NCBI RefSeq assembly: GCF_017744955.1
Contig: NZ_JAGIAG010000001.1
Span: forward strand, 434,001-498,000
From: Dokdonella sp.
GTDB lineage: Bacteria > Pseudomonadota > Gammaproteobacteria > Xanthomonadales > Rhodanobacteraceae
Direction of reading: 5' to 3'
DNA: 64,000 nt
Each line of letters opens with the position of its first letter. Position 1 is the first letter of the stretch. Below the pieces are notes generated by a model. That model was not told where the DNA came from, ran no database searches, and saw only the letters and a program-made list of their open reading frames with translations. Below, one piece after another: positions 18,816-29,125 of the stretch. Both the position numbers and the translations under genes were made by a program.

Positions 18816-21107
18816 TCAGTGCGTGCGTGCCGCGATTTCGGTCGCCGCCGCGAGCGTCGCCCGCGCCTTTTCCTGCCGGCCGGGTTCGAGCGACTTCGCG
18901 CGCGCGTACACCGCCAGCGCGATCTTCGCTTGCGCGGCCGCCGCCGGCGCATCGCCGCCGGACAGGAACACGGCGGCGGCGCGCTCGTGTAGGTCGCCCA
19001 GATCGGCGTCGTCTTCGGCGAGCAGGCCCGGCGCCAGGCGCAACGCTTCACGCATGCTGCCGCCGGCGTCGACGTGGCGGTCGACGCCCGCGTAGTACTC
19101 GGCCAGGCTGGTCAGCGGCCGCACCAGTTGCGGCCAGTCCGGCCCCATGACCTTGCGCTTGAGCGCGACGGCACGTTCCTGCAGCGGCACCGCCTCGGCG
19201 AGTCGATCGAGCTTCTGCAGCAGGCGCGCCTGGTTGTTGAGGTTCACCGAGATGGCCAGCTCGGGCATCGGCACGACCGACTCGAACAGGCGCGTCGACC
19301 GCGCGAAGGCGTCCTGCGCGGCGTCGAACCGACCGAGGCCGACGCGGATCGCGCCGAGGTTGGACCAGGTCGTGGCCAGGTTCGACGGATCGACGCCGCT
19401 GGCGCTTTCCTGCAGGCGCAGCGCTTCCTCGACGAACGGCAAGGCTTCGGCCTGCCGCCCCGTGCCGCCGAGCACGACGCTGTAGTCGCTCAGGTTCGTC
19501 GCGCGCTGTTGCAGGTCGCACGGATCGCGCCGGCACGCGGTCATGGCCTGCTGCACGAGACGCTCCGCGGTCGCGGCGTCGTCGCGCCGCCACGCGAGCA
19601 TTCCCTGGAGGTCGAGCGTGGAGGCGTACTCGGTGCCGCCGCTCGGCGCGAACAGTACCGCCGCGCGCGCCAGCTGCTGCTCGGCTTCGTCGAGGCGGTC
19701 GAGATTGGTGTAGGCCTCGCCGAGGATCTTGCGGATGCTCGCTTCCAGTTCGGGCTGATCGGAGAGCTTGGCCGGAATCTGCAGGGCTGCGTAGTCGAGC
19801 GCGTCGACCAGCCGAACGGACTGATTGCTGACGCGCGGATCGGAGTAGCCGATGATGCTGACCAGGAACTCGTTCGCGCGTTCGGCGCGTTCCGCCGCGG
19901 CGCGCGCGCGCTGCGCCTGATACAGCGCGGCGGCGCCGCCGAGTACGAGCGCACCGAGCGCGGCGCCGGCACCGGCGACGGCCCAGCGGTTGCGCCGCGC
20001 GAACTTCGCCGCCCGGTAGCCGAACCCGCCCGCGCGCGCCTGCACGGGACGGTGCGCGAGCCAGCGCTCGAGATCGTCGGCGAAGGCGCGCGCCGAGTCG
20101 TAGCGGCGGTGCGGCTCGGCTTCGAGCGCCTTCAGCACGACGCGATCGAGATCGCCGCCGAGGCGCTTTTTCCACTCGACCGCGGCGCGCGGCGGTAGCG
20201 CCAGCGCCTGCGCGTCCACGCGCGCGCTCGGCCGCGTCGGCGACGACGCTTCGATGCGCCGCATCCGTTCGGTCGGCGCGACGCCGGCGTGCAGCATGCG
20301 GCCGGTCAGCAGTTCGTCGAGCACGAGGCCGAGCGCGTAGACGTCGCAGGCCGTGGTCAATGGCCGATCGAGCAGCTGTTCCGGGCTGGCGTACTCGGGC
20401 GTCAGCGGCATCAGGCCGGTGCGCGTCGCGCCGGCGAGGCGGCCGTCGAGCGATTTGGCAATGCCGAAGTCGAGCAGCTTGGCCTGGCCCTGGGCGTCGA
20501 CGAGGATGTTCGCCGGCTTGATGTCGCGGTGGATGATCAGCGCGCGGTGCGCGGCGTCGACCGCCGCCAGCACTTGCAGGAACAGCTCGATGCGCGAACG
20601 CAGGTCGAGCGCGCGCGTGCGGCACCAGGCGTCGATGCGTTCGCCGTCGACGTATTCCATCACCACGTACGGTTGTCCGTGCGGCGTGGCGCCGCCGTCG
20701 AGCACGCGCGCGATGTGCGGATGATCGAGCCAGGCGAGGAACTGGCGTTCGCTTTCGGCGCGGCGGATCGAGTCGGCGTCGCCAAGCACGCTGGCCAGTA
20801 CCTTGATCGCGACGCGCTGTTCGAACGCGCCGTCGCGGCGTTCGGCCAGCCAGACCTGGCCCATGCCGCCGCGGCCGAGCGGTTCGAGCAGCCGGTACGG
20901 CCCCAGTTGCGTCGGCGTCGATGCGGCTTGCGGCTCCAGGAATCCGGCGCTGGCCCCGTGTGCGTCGAGCAGGCGCAGCGCCGCGGCGCATTCGGCCGGG
21001 CTCGCGGCGGCGGCTTCGATCCAGGTGCGCCGCTCCGCCTCGGGTCGCTCCAGCGCAGCCTCGAACAGCTTCAGGGCGACGACGGAGTCGTTCGCTGCGG
21101 TCGTCAT
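18816..21107 (-). CDS. Membrane Ser/Thr protein kinase with periplasmic TPR domain
   Basis: The protein has 763 residues. An N-terminal helical lead (1-65) is followed by a Hanks-type kinase domain (about 70-350): glycine loop LGRGGMGQVW, K102 in VAIKVL, HRDIKPAN with D195 and N200, LLDFGIAK with D213, and YASPEQLL with CDVYALGLVL. All catalytic residues are present. A single membrane helix (about 395-415, VAGAGAALGALVLGGAAALY) leads to a TPR-rich outer part with the FLVSIIGYSDP start typical of this kinase group. The ATG at 21107 has GGGAAGGGG in front. Such kinases are often encoded with an ECF sigma factor, and one is on the same strand at 22831-23388, beyond two opposite-strand genes. Confidence 0.9.
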   Translation of the reverse strand: MTTAANDSVVALKLFEAALERPEAERRTWIEAAAASPAECAAALRLLDAHGASAGFLEPQAASTPTQLGPYRLLEPLGRGGMGQVWLAERRDGAFEQRVAIKVLASVLGDADSIRRAESERQFLAWLDHPHIARVLDGGATPHGQPYVVMEYVDGERIDAWCRTRALDLRSRIELFLQVLAAVDAAHRALIIHRDIKPANILVDAQGQAKLLDFGIAKSLDGRLAGATRTGLMPLTPEYASPEQLLDRPLTTACDVYALGLVLDELLTGRMLHAGVAPTERMRRIEASSPTRPSARVDAQALALPPRAAVEWKKRLGGDLDRVVLKALEAEPHRRYDSARAFADDLERWLAHRPVQARAGGFGYRAAKFARRNRWAVAGAGAALGALVLGGAAALYQAQRARAAAERAERANEFLVSIIGYSDPRVSNQSVRLVDALDYAALQIPAKLSDQPELEASIRKILGEAYTNLDRLDEAEQQLARAAVLFAPSGGTEYASTLDLQGMLAWRRDDAATAERLVQQAMTACRRDPCDLQQRATNLSDYSVVLGGTGRQAEALPFVEEALRLQESASGVDPSNLATTWSNLGAIRVGLGRFDAAQDAFARSTRLFESVVPMPELAISVNLNNQARLLQKLDRLAEAVPLQERAVALKRKVMGPDWPQLVRPLTSLAEYYAGVDRHVDAGGSMREALRLAPGLLAEDDADLGDLHERAAAVFLSGGDAPAAAAQAKIALAVYARAKSLEPGRQEKARATLAAATEIAARTH

Positions 21108-21247
21108 GGATCCCCTTCCCGTCGGCGTGTGCGACACCCGGCGTCGATTCTGCGCCTCTCCGCACAGTGCCGCGAGTTCCGCATCCGCCGTCGGCAACCG
21201 GCGAGGCGGAGTTCGCGCAACGACCTCCCACGACGACGAGAAGCCCC

Positions 21248-22066
21248 GTGCGCAGCTCCCACACCGCAGTCCTGTTCGTTCTCGCGGTCGCCGCATCGAC
21301 CGCGGTCCTGCATTGGTTCACGCGCGACGGCGATCCGGCGCCGGAGCGTTCGTTCGCGGCCGCCGCGCGAATGCCGAACGCGCCGCCCGGCTATCCGATG
21401 CCTTCGGCTCCTCCGGCATACGGCGCGCCGCCGCCGTCGTTCGCCGCTCCGTCCGCGCCGCCGGGAATGGCGCCGCCGCCGGCGTCCTTCCCGTCCGGCC
21501 AGCCGATGAATTCGCGCAGCGGTCCGCTGCCGGCGAATCCGGATCCGCGCGTGCCAGTCGAACGCCAGGATTTCGGTGTTCCGCCGACTGCCGAACTGCA
21601 CGCCGGAGCGATGCACGGACCGACGCCGGCGTCGGTCCCAGGCGGCCAGGTGGTCACCACGCCGGGCCTGGTCGCCCTGCTCGGCGACCGTTCGCTCGGC
21701 GCGCGCGTGTTCGACGTGCTCGGCGGGCCGGAGACCTTGCCCGGCGCGATCGCGGCCGTGCCGGCGAGCCAGCCCGGCAGCTTCCAGGACGCGACGCAGC
21801 AGCAGTTCGGCCAGTTCCTGCAGCAGACCACGCAAGGCCGGCGCGACGTGCCGCTGGTGTTCTATTGCGCCTCGTCGCAGTGCTGGATGTCCTACAACGC
21901 CGCCCTGCGCGCGATCCGTCTCGGCTACACGAACGTGCTCTGGTATCGCGGCGGCCTGGAAGCGTGGCAGGCCGCAGGCCGGCCGACGCAGCGCGCGCAG
22001 CCCGCATCGATGGCGCCGGGCGCGGCGTCGCCCGTGGCCGATCCGCGCGCCGGCTGGAACCGGTGA
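21248..22066 (+). CDS. Membrane-anchored rhodanese-like protein with CxxxxCW motif
   Basis: From a GTG at 21248 (GAGAAG five bases before) the protein has 272 residues. A signal anchor (about 6-22) is followed by a Pro/Ala/Met-rich spacer (about 35-95), then a rhodanese-like domain with VFYCASSQCWMSYNAALRAI and the closing NVLWYRGGLEAWQAAG. The active loop has two Cys in C-A-S-S-Q-C-W in place of the usual C-x-x-G-x-R, which recalls the CxxCW-type rhodaneses linked to PQQ-dependent oxidation; no PQQ enzyme is nearby. A role in periplasmic sulfur or thiol chemistry is possible. It lies between the kinase and sigma factor genes but on the other strand. Confidence 0.75.
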   Translation: MRSSHTAVLFVLAVAASTAVLHWFTRDGDPAPERSFAAAARMPNAPPGYPMPSAPPAYGAPPPSFAAPSAPPGMAPPPASFPSGQPMNSRSGPLPANPDPRVPVERQDFGVPPTAELHAGAMHGPTPASVPGGQVVTTPGLVALLGDRSLGARVFDVLGGPETLPGAIAAVPASQPGSFQDATQQQFGQFLQQTTQGRRDVPLVFYCASSQCWMSYNAALRAIRLGYTNVLWYRGGLEAWQAAGRPTQRAQPASMAPGAASPVADPRAGWNR

Positions 22067-22149
22067 CGCGGCGGCGTGCGACACGGGCGCGCCGTTTCGC
22101 GCCATCCCGACGAACCTCGATTCGCAAGGCCGTCCCGGAGGACACCGAC

Positions 22150-22779
22150 ATGTTCCGTATCGCCGCAATCCTGCTCACCGTCTCGTTCGCTTCCGCAGTC
22201 TCCGCCCAGGTCCAGTACGGCGGCTACGACCTCGGGCCCGACTACGGTGCGATGATCCGGCAGGTGCAGCAACAGCAGCAGGCGATGAACGCGCAAATGC
22301 AGCAGCGGACGCAGACCCTCGTCGCGCAGGCGATGCAGGATCCGCAATGCCAGGCCATGTACCGGCAGCATCTCGCGAACGGCGGCAGGCTGTCGTTCCC
22401 CGATTTCGCCTACCAGTATCTGGCGACCGGGCATTTCAGCGCGCCGGGCATCGCCCGCTATCGCCAGACGGAAGGGGACAACCAGCGTCGCGAGAGGGCC
22501 GCCTACGCCGGCGTGCGCGAGGCCGAGCGGAACCTCTCCAACGCGATTGCCGACGGCAACGCGCACTTCTCCGACAACCAGGCGTCCTTCCGCCAGGTGC
22601 TCGGCGGCGAGCGCACCTGGGTCGATCCCGGCAACGGCAATCGCGTTTCGCTGCCTTACGTCGGCGACGCCGCGCCGTACACCGACCAGAACGGCTACGT
22701 CTATCAGCGCGACGTCGACGGCCGCTATTTCGTGCGCGATCCGAACGGCGACGTGTACGAGATGACGCCCGAGCAGTGA
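22150..22779 (+). CDS. Secreted protein of unknown function
   Basis: The protein has 209 residues with a clear signal peptide (about 1-20, cut at SAQ-VQ). A Gln/Met-rich helix follows (about 35-60, QVQQQQQAMNAQMQQRTQ), then a middle part with PQCQAMYRQHL and FAYQYLATG, and a C-terminal beta-like region with repeated Tyr and Asp (GYVYQRDVDGRYFVRDPNGDVYEM). I do not recognise a family. CGGAGGAC precedes the ATG. It follows the rhodanese-like gene by 83 bases on the same strand, so the two may be co-transcribed. Likely periplasmic. Confidence 0.72.
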   Translation: MFRIAAILLTVSFASAVSAQVQYGGYDLGPDYGAMIRQVQQQQQAMNAQMQQRTQTLVAQAMQDPQCQAMYRQHLANGGRLSFPDFAYQYLATGHFSAPGIARYRQTEGDNQRRERAAYAGVREAERNLSNAIADGNAHFSDNQASFRQVLGGERTWVDPGNGNRVSLPYVGDAAPYTDQNGYVYQRDVDGRYFVRDPNGDVYEMTPEQ

Positions 22780-22830
22780 CGTGAGCCTCGGCGTTCCCCG
22801 CGCCGTGCACGGCACACGATCGTCGCCGGC

Positions 22831-23388
22831 TCAGGCGAGCGCCTGATACAGGAAGGTGCGCGCGACGTCCCAGTCGCGCTGCGCCGTCGCGCGCGAGATG
22901 CCGAGCACTTCGGCGATGTCGCTCATGTCCAGGCCGCCGAAGTAGCGCAGCTCGACCACCTGCACCTTGCGCGCGTCGAACGCCTGCAATTGCTCCAGCG
23001 CTTGTTCGAGCGCGAGCAGATCGACGCTGTTTTCCTCGCCGGTCGTCAGCGAGGACAGCGTGACCGCTTCGCGCGCGGGACCGCCGCGCTTGGCCGCGTC
23101 GCGCTGGCGCGCGTGGTCGATCAGCACCTGGCGCATGCGCCGCGCCGCGATGGCGAAGAACTGGCGGCGGTCGGCCGGCGCCAGCGTGTCGTCGCCGTCG
23201 AGCCGCATCCACGCCTCGTGCACCAGGGCGGTCGGCGACAGGGTGTGTCCTGCACGTTCGCCGCGCAGATGGCGCGCCGCGATCGCGCGCAGTTCGGCGT
23301 AGACCAAGGGCAGCAGTTCGGCCTCGGCGCGCGATTCTCCGCGCGACAATCTGTGCAGAAGCGAGGTGATTGCGTCGGATTCGGCCAC
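22831..23388 (-). CDS. ECF-type RNA polymerase sigma factor (kinase-associated group)
   Basis: From a GTG at 23388 the protein has 185 residues, beginning VAESDAITSLLHRL. Sigma region 2 (LVYAELRAIAARHLRGER ... VHEAWMRL, FFAIAARRMRQVLIDHAR) is followed by region 4 (VVELRYFGGLDMSDIAEVLGISRATAQRDWDVARTFL). The HTLSPTALVHEAW segment is typical of the ECF group found with PknB-like TPR kinases in Xanthomonadales and in other phyla (Planctomycetes, Acidobacteria). No anti-sigma factor is next to it. By analogy the kinase at 18816-21107 may control it. Earlier in-frame ATGs exist but would add a low-complexity Arg/Pro-rich lead. Confidence 0.88.
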   Translation of the reverse strand: MAESDAITSLLHRLSRGESRAEAELLPLVYAELRAIAARHLRGERAGHTLSPTALVHEAWMRLDGDDTLAPADRRQFFAIAARRMRQVLIDHARQRDAAKRGGPAREAVTLSSLTTGEENSVDLLALEQALEQLQAFDARKVQVVELRYFGGLDMSDIAEVLGISRATAQRDWDVARTFLYQALA

Positions 23389-23729
23389 CGTCCGGTTCCC
23401 TGGCGCAGACCGGGCGATTGTAGCGGCGGTCGCGCCGCGTTCGGCGACCGGCGCGGCGGCATGCGGCATCCACGCCTCGTCGCACGCCCGTGCCGGCGCA
23501 CGGTCCCCGTCTCGCGCCCGAAGGCACGGCGTTCGTCGACGGCCGTCCGCGCGGGCAGGGGCTGAAGAGTTTTTCGTCACCGAACAGCGGTTGCGGCCGG
23601 GCCTGTATCGAACCGACGGATGCGCCGCGCGCCCATGGCGAGCATCGGGGCGATCCGGCCCACCTCGGCCGTTGCTTTGCCACCCCACCTTCGCCGATGC
23701 TCGGAAGCGCCAATGAGGAGGAAATTGGG

Positions 23730-24659
23730 ATGCCTACCGTCATCGCGCAGCCGGTCGTCTCCGGACTCACGCGCGCCGCGATTTTTCTGGTCGTCACGCT
23801 GAAGCCGGCGCCGCGCGGCGACGAGGCCGTGAAAGCGCTCTGCGGCGACCTCGCCTCGCTGACGCGGGCGGTCGGCTTCCGCGATCTGGTCGGTGGCCTC
23901 AGCTGCGTGATGGGCTTCGGTTCGGCCACCTGGGACCGGCTGTTCGGTGCGCCGCGACCGGCCACGCTGCATCCGTTTCGCGAGATCGAGGGCAAGCATC
24001 GCGCCGTCTCCACGCAGGGTGATCTGCTGTTCCACATCCGCGCCGCGAGCCCGGACCTGTGCTTCGAACTGGCGACGCAGATCATGATGCGCCTCGGCGA
24101 TGCGGTCGCCGCGACCGACGAGGTGCACGGCTTCAAGTACTACGACCAGCGCGACCTGCTCGGCTTCGTCGACGGCACCGAGAATCCGGTGAACCAGGAG
24201 GCCGTCGACGCGGCGATCATCGGCGAGGAAGACCCGACGTTCGCCGGCGGCAGCTACGTCATCGTGCAGAAATACCTGCACGACCTGAAGGCGTGGGAGG
24301 CCGTGCCGGTGGAGCAGCAGGAGCGGATCATCGGCCGCAAGAAACTGTCCGACATCGAGTTCGCCGATGCCGCCAAGGCTTCGTACGCGCACAACGTGCT
24401 GACCTCGATCGAGGAGAACGGCGAAGAGGTGAAGATCGTGCGCGACAACATGCCGTTCGGCGAAGTCGGCAAGGGCGAGTTCGGCACCTACTTCATCGGC
24501 TATGCGCGCTCTCCGGCGCGGATCGAGAAGATGCTGACCAACATGTTCGTCGGACTGCCGCCGGGCAACTACGATCGGCTGCTCGACTTCAGCCGGGCAG
24601 TGTCCGGTTCGCTGTTCTTCGTGCCGTCGGCCACGTTCCTCGACGGCGTCGCGGCGTAG
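23730..24659 (+). CDS. DyP-type heme peroxidase (YfeX-like)
   Basis: The protein has 309 residues from the ATG at 23730, with GAGGAGG in front. It matches class B dye-decolourising peroxidases: GFVDGTENP carries the distal Asp of the G-x-x-D-G motif, the His in KASYAHNVL is the likely proximal heme ligand, and VRDNMPFG holds the distal Arg, followed by FGTYFIGYARSP and MLTNMFVG. There is no signal peptide, so it should be cytoplasmic. It oxidises a range of substrates with H2O2; the natural one is unknown. No encapsulin gene is near. Convergent with the LysR gene that ends 35 bases away. Confidence 0.93.
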   Translation: MPTVIAQPVVSGLTRAAIFLVVTLKPAPRGDEAVKALCGDLASLTRAVGFRDLVGGLSCVMGFGSATWDRLFGAPRPATLHPFREIEGKHRAVSTQGDLLFHIRAASPDLCFELATQIMMRLGDAVAATDEVHGFKYYDQRDLLGFVDGTENPVNQEAVDAAIIGEEDPTFAGGSYVIVQKYLHDLKAWEAVPVEQQERIIGRKKLSDIEFADAAKASYAHNVLTSIEENGEEVKIVRDNMPFGEVGKGEFGTYFIGYARSPARIEKMLTNMFVGLPPGNYDRLLDFSRAVSGSLFFVPSATFLDGVAA

Positions 24660-24693
24660 TCCGGCGCCTGCGGAGGCGCATTCGCGGACGCGC

Positions 24694-25734
24694 TCAGCGT
24701 TCGGAGTGGCCGGCTTCCCAGTAGTCGCGCCGCGCGAACAGATCCGGCCGCACCAGGTCGATGAACGCGCGCGCCTCGGCGCTGAGGTACTTGCCCTTGC
24801 GCACGACGACGCCGTAGCTGCGCTGCGGGAAGTACGCGCTCATGTTGCGCACGGCCAGTCGCTCGCGATCGTCCTCGCCGATGCAGATGCCGGTGACGAT
24901 CGAGACGCCGAGGCCCATCGCGACGTACTGCTTGATGACTTCCCAGCCGCCGACCTCGATGGCGACGTGATACGGCACCTTGCGCTTCTGGAAGATCAGG
25001 TCGACCAGCCGATAGGTGGTCAGCCGCTTGGGCGGCAGGATCAGGCCGTACGGCGAGACGTCCTCCAGCGTGATCTCGGGCCTGCGCGCCAGCGGGTGGT
25101 CGAGCGGCGTGATCAGCATCGGATCGAAGTGGTACAGCGGTTCGTAGGACAGGTCGTTCGGCACGTCGAGCATCGAGCCGACGGCGAAGTCGACCTGGTC
25201 CGAGCGCAGCAGGGCGAGGCCGTCGGTGCCGGTCACGTTGTGCAGGTTCAGCGGGATGTCCGGATGGCGCGCACGAAACGTGGCGACCATGTCCGGCAGC
25301 AGGTACTGGATGGTCGAGTTGCCGCAGGCGATGTCGAGGCTGTCGTGGCCGAGGCCGCGGGTGCGCGCGCGGAACGCGTCGTCGAGCGCGTCGAGGCCTT
25401 CGATCAGCGGCTGCGCCAGCTCGTACAGCGCCTGGCCTTCGCGCGTCAGCACGACGCGCCGGCGGCGGCGCTCGATCAGGCGCGCGCCGAGCTCTTCCTC
25501 CAACGCGCGCAACTGCAAGCTGACCGATGGCTGCGACAGGAACAGTGCCTCCGCCGCGCGCGACAGCGTGCCGAGCTTGGCGATCATGCAGAACGCCCGC
25601 AACTGCTTGACGCGGCTGCCTTTGTAATAGAAGCGCGTGGTCGGTGCCGCGGTCTCGGCCGAAGCCGCCGTGCCGCGGTTCTTCGTCGACGCGCGCCGTG
25701 CTCCGCGGCGCGGGGTTTGCTCGGAATTCGCCAT
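24694..25734 (-). CDS. LysR-type regulator divergent from the glyoxylate bypass genes
   Basis: The protein has 346 residues. A basic, low-complexity lead of about 40 residues precedes the winged helix (LRAFCMIAKLGTLSRAAEALFLSQPSVSLQLRALEEELGARLIER), followed by a full LysR ligand-binding domain (LDIACGNSTIQYLLPDMVATFRARHPDIPL ...). It is transcribed away from aceB across a 120-base AT-rich region, the usual layout for a LysR protein controlling its divergent neighbour. It may therefore regulate the glyoxylate bypass in response to a carbon metabolite. Its own start is the ATG at 25734; the extended N-terminus makes a later start possible, but the DNA-binding domain is complete either way. Confidence 0.88.
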   Translation of the reverse strand: MANSEQTPRRGARRASTKNRGTAASAETAAPTTRFYYKGSRVKQLRAFCMIAKLGTLSRAAEALFLSQPSVSLQLRALEEELGARLIERRRRRVVLTREGQALYELAQPLIEGLDALDDAFRARTRGLGHDSLDIACGNSTIQYLLPDMVATFRARHPDIPLNLHNVTGTDGLALLRSDQVDFAVGSMLDVPNDLSYEPLYHFDPMLITPLDHPLARRPEITLEDVSPYGLILPPKRLTTYRLVDLIFQKRKVPYHVAIEVGGWEVIKQYVAMGLGVSIVTGICIGEDDRERLAVRNMSAYFPQRSYGVVVRKGKYLSAEARAFIDLVRPDLFARRDYWEAGHSER

Positions 25735-25854
25735 GGCGACCAGACGCTTATAGATACATTGACAATGCTAATGCTTTTCATTGAAACATATGTTTTGTCA
25801 AAAGATGATCCTTCGGCCTAGGCTTGTTGCAGAGCATCAAAGCAGGGCCGTCCG
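25735..25854. promoter_or_regulatory. AT-rich divergent promoter/operator between the LysR gene and aceB
   Basis: This spacer is clearly richer in A and T than its surroundings between about 25750 and 25805. It holds a perfect 12-base palindrome, AAACATATGTTT (25784-25795), and TTGACA (25759-25764) facing a TTGTCAA copy at about 25796-25802. LysR proteins bind T-N11-A type palindromes in such spacers. These elements fit control of aceBA and autoregulation; exact sites are not proven. Confidence 0.6.
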
Positions 25855-27453
<1,599 letters not shown>

Positions 27454-27517
27454 GCGGCGGCGACTGCCGCTCCTCCTTCCCATCCACGTTCTCTCCCCAC
27501 CACGACGAGATCCCGCC

Positions 27518-28819
27518 ATGAAGAACACGCTTCCCACGGCCGAACAGATCAAGCTCGACTGGACCAACAACCCGCGCTGGGCCGGCATCCGCCGCAACTA
27601 CACGGCCGAGGACGTCGTACGCCTGCGCGGCACGGTGCACGTCGAGCATTCGCTGGCGCGCCTGGGCGCGGAGAAGCTGTGGAAGTCGCTGCACACCGAC
27701 GACTTCGTCAACGCGCTCGGCGCGCTGACCGGCAACCAGGCGATGCAGCAGGTCAAGGCCGGCCTGAAGGCGATCTACCTCTCCGGCTGGCAGGTCGCGG
27801 CCGACGCGAACCTCGCCGGGCAGATGTATCCGGACCAGTCGCTGTATCCGGCCGATTCGGTGCCGGCGGTGGTCCGGCGCATCAACAACGCGCTGCTGCG
27901 CGCGGATCAGCTTCATCACGCGGAGGGCGACGACAGCGTCGACTTCCTGCAGCCGATCGTCGCCGACGCGGAAGCCGGCTTCGGCGGCGTGCTCAATGCG
28001 TTCGAGCTGATGAAGGCGATGATCGAAGCCGGCGCCGCCGGCGTGCACTTCGAGGACCAGCTCGCCAGCGTGAAGAAGTGCGGCCACATGGGCGGCAAGG
28101 TGCTGGTGCCGACGCGCGAGGCGGTCGAGAAGCTCAACGCCGCGCGCCTCGCCGCCGACGTGCTCGGCGTGCCGACCCTGCTGGTCGCGCGCACCGACGC
28201 CGAAGCCGCCGACCTGCTGACCAGCGACATCGACGCGAACGACCGGCCGTTCACTACCGGCGAGCGCACGGTCGAAGGTTTCTACAAGACGAAGAACGGC
28301 CTCGACCAGGCGATCAGCCGTGGCCTCGCCTATGCGCCGTACGCAGACCTGGTCTGGTGCGAAACCGGCAAACCGGACCTGAAGTTCGCCAAGGCCTTCG
28401 CCGAAGCGATCCACAAGGAATTCCCGGGCAAGCTGCTCGCCTACAACTGCTCGCCGTCGTTCAACTGGAAGAAGAACCTCGACGACGCGACGATCGCGAA
28501 ATTCCAGAAGGAAATCGCCGGCTACGGCTACAAGTTCCAGTTCATCACGCTGGCCGGCTTCCACGCGCTGAACTACTCGATGTTCAACCTCGCCCACGGC
28601 TATGCGCGCCGTCAGATGAGCGCGTTCGTCGAATTGCAGGAGGCCGAGTTCGCGGCGGCCGAGCGCGGCTTCACCGCGGTCAAGCACCAGCGCGAGGTCG
28701 GCACCGGCTATTTCGACGCGGTCACGCAGACGATCCAGCAGGGCCAGTCCTCGACCACGGCGCTGAAGGGTTCGACCGAAGAGGAACAGTTCCACGGCGG
28801 GAAGTCGCAAGCCGCCTGA
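27518..28819 (+). CDS. aceA: Isocitrate lyase
   Basis: The protein has 433 residues, typical of the short bacterial form, and splits isocitrate into glyoxylate and succinate. The signature [10 protein letters not shown] carries the catalytic C188; other family segments are [24 protein letters not shown] (Mg2+ site), [11 protein letters not shown], and [13 protein letters not shown] near the C-terminal part. Together with aceB it lets the cell grow on acetate, which agrees with acs and the acetate transport genes earlier in the window. It ends before a set of strong hairpins at 28821-28964. Confidence 0.98.
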   Translation: MKNTLPTAEQIKLDWTNNPRWAGIRRNYTAEDVVRLRGTVHVEHSLARLGAEKLWKSLHTDDFVNALGALTGNQAMQQVKAGLKAIYLSGWQVAADANLAGQMYPDQSLYPADSVPAVVRRINNALLRADQLHHAEGDDSVDFLQPIVADAEAGFGGVLNAFELMKAMIEAGAAGVHFEDQLASVKKCGHMGGKVLVPTREAVEKLNAARLAADVLGVPTLLVARTDAEAADLLTSDIDANDRPFTTGERTVEGFYKTKNGLDQAISRGLAYAPYADLVWCETGKPDLKFAKAFAEAIHKEFPGKLLAYNCSPSFNWKKNLDDATIAKFQKEIAGYGYKFQFITLAGFHALNYSMFNLAHGYARRQMSAFVELQEAEFAAAERGFTAVKHQREVGTGYFDAVTQTIQQGQSSTTALKGSTEEEQFHGGKSQAA

Positions 28820-28820
28820 C

Positions 28821-28964
28821 GATGCGGGCCTGCGCTCGCGGAGCGCAGGCCGCCGGCATCGGAACGAGCGGGGGAGGGAGAGGAAGGACCCGACAGCCGG
28901 GGTTCGCTGCGGGTTCAACTGTTCCGATGCCGGGGCTGCAAGGCTCCAGACGCGCAGGCGCGTC
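28821..28964. repeat. Set of nested inverted repeats after aceA
   Basis: There are three strong hairpins. At 28827-28851, GGCCTGCGCTC pairs with GAGCGCAGGCC across a 3-base loop, with outer GATGC/GCATC pairing. At 28853-28865 and 28921-28933 a 13-base arm (CCGGCATCGGAAC) and its exact complement are 55 bases apart. At 28949-28964, GACGCGC/GCGCGTC is extended by GCTCC/GGAGC around one bulged base. No U run follows, so this is not a plain intrinsic terminator. The rest of the 306-base spacer up to the next gene holds no gene that I can support. Confidence 0.75.
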
Positions 28965-29125
28965 GGAGCGTCGCAAACGATTTCACGGCGACGATTCGAC
29001 GGTGCCGCCGCCGGGAGGCTGCCGGCGCGGTACCGGTTTCCCGGGGAGTCGGCCGCGCCGCCGATATGTGCCGGTCGTCACATGGGTTAACATTGCCGAC
29101 TCGACGAGCCGCGAGTGGGGGTTCG

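Noticed and set aside
23730..24659. Encapsulin cargo peroxidase
   Set aside because: No encapsulin shell gene is adjacent and the C-terminus lacks an evident targeting peptide.
28827..28851. Intrinsic terminator right after aceA
   Set aside because: The stem is strong but no run of T follows on the sense strand, so it is listed as a repeat, not a terminator.
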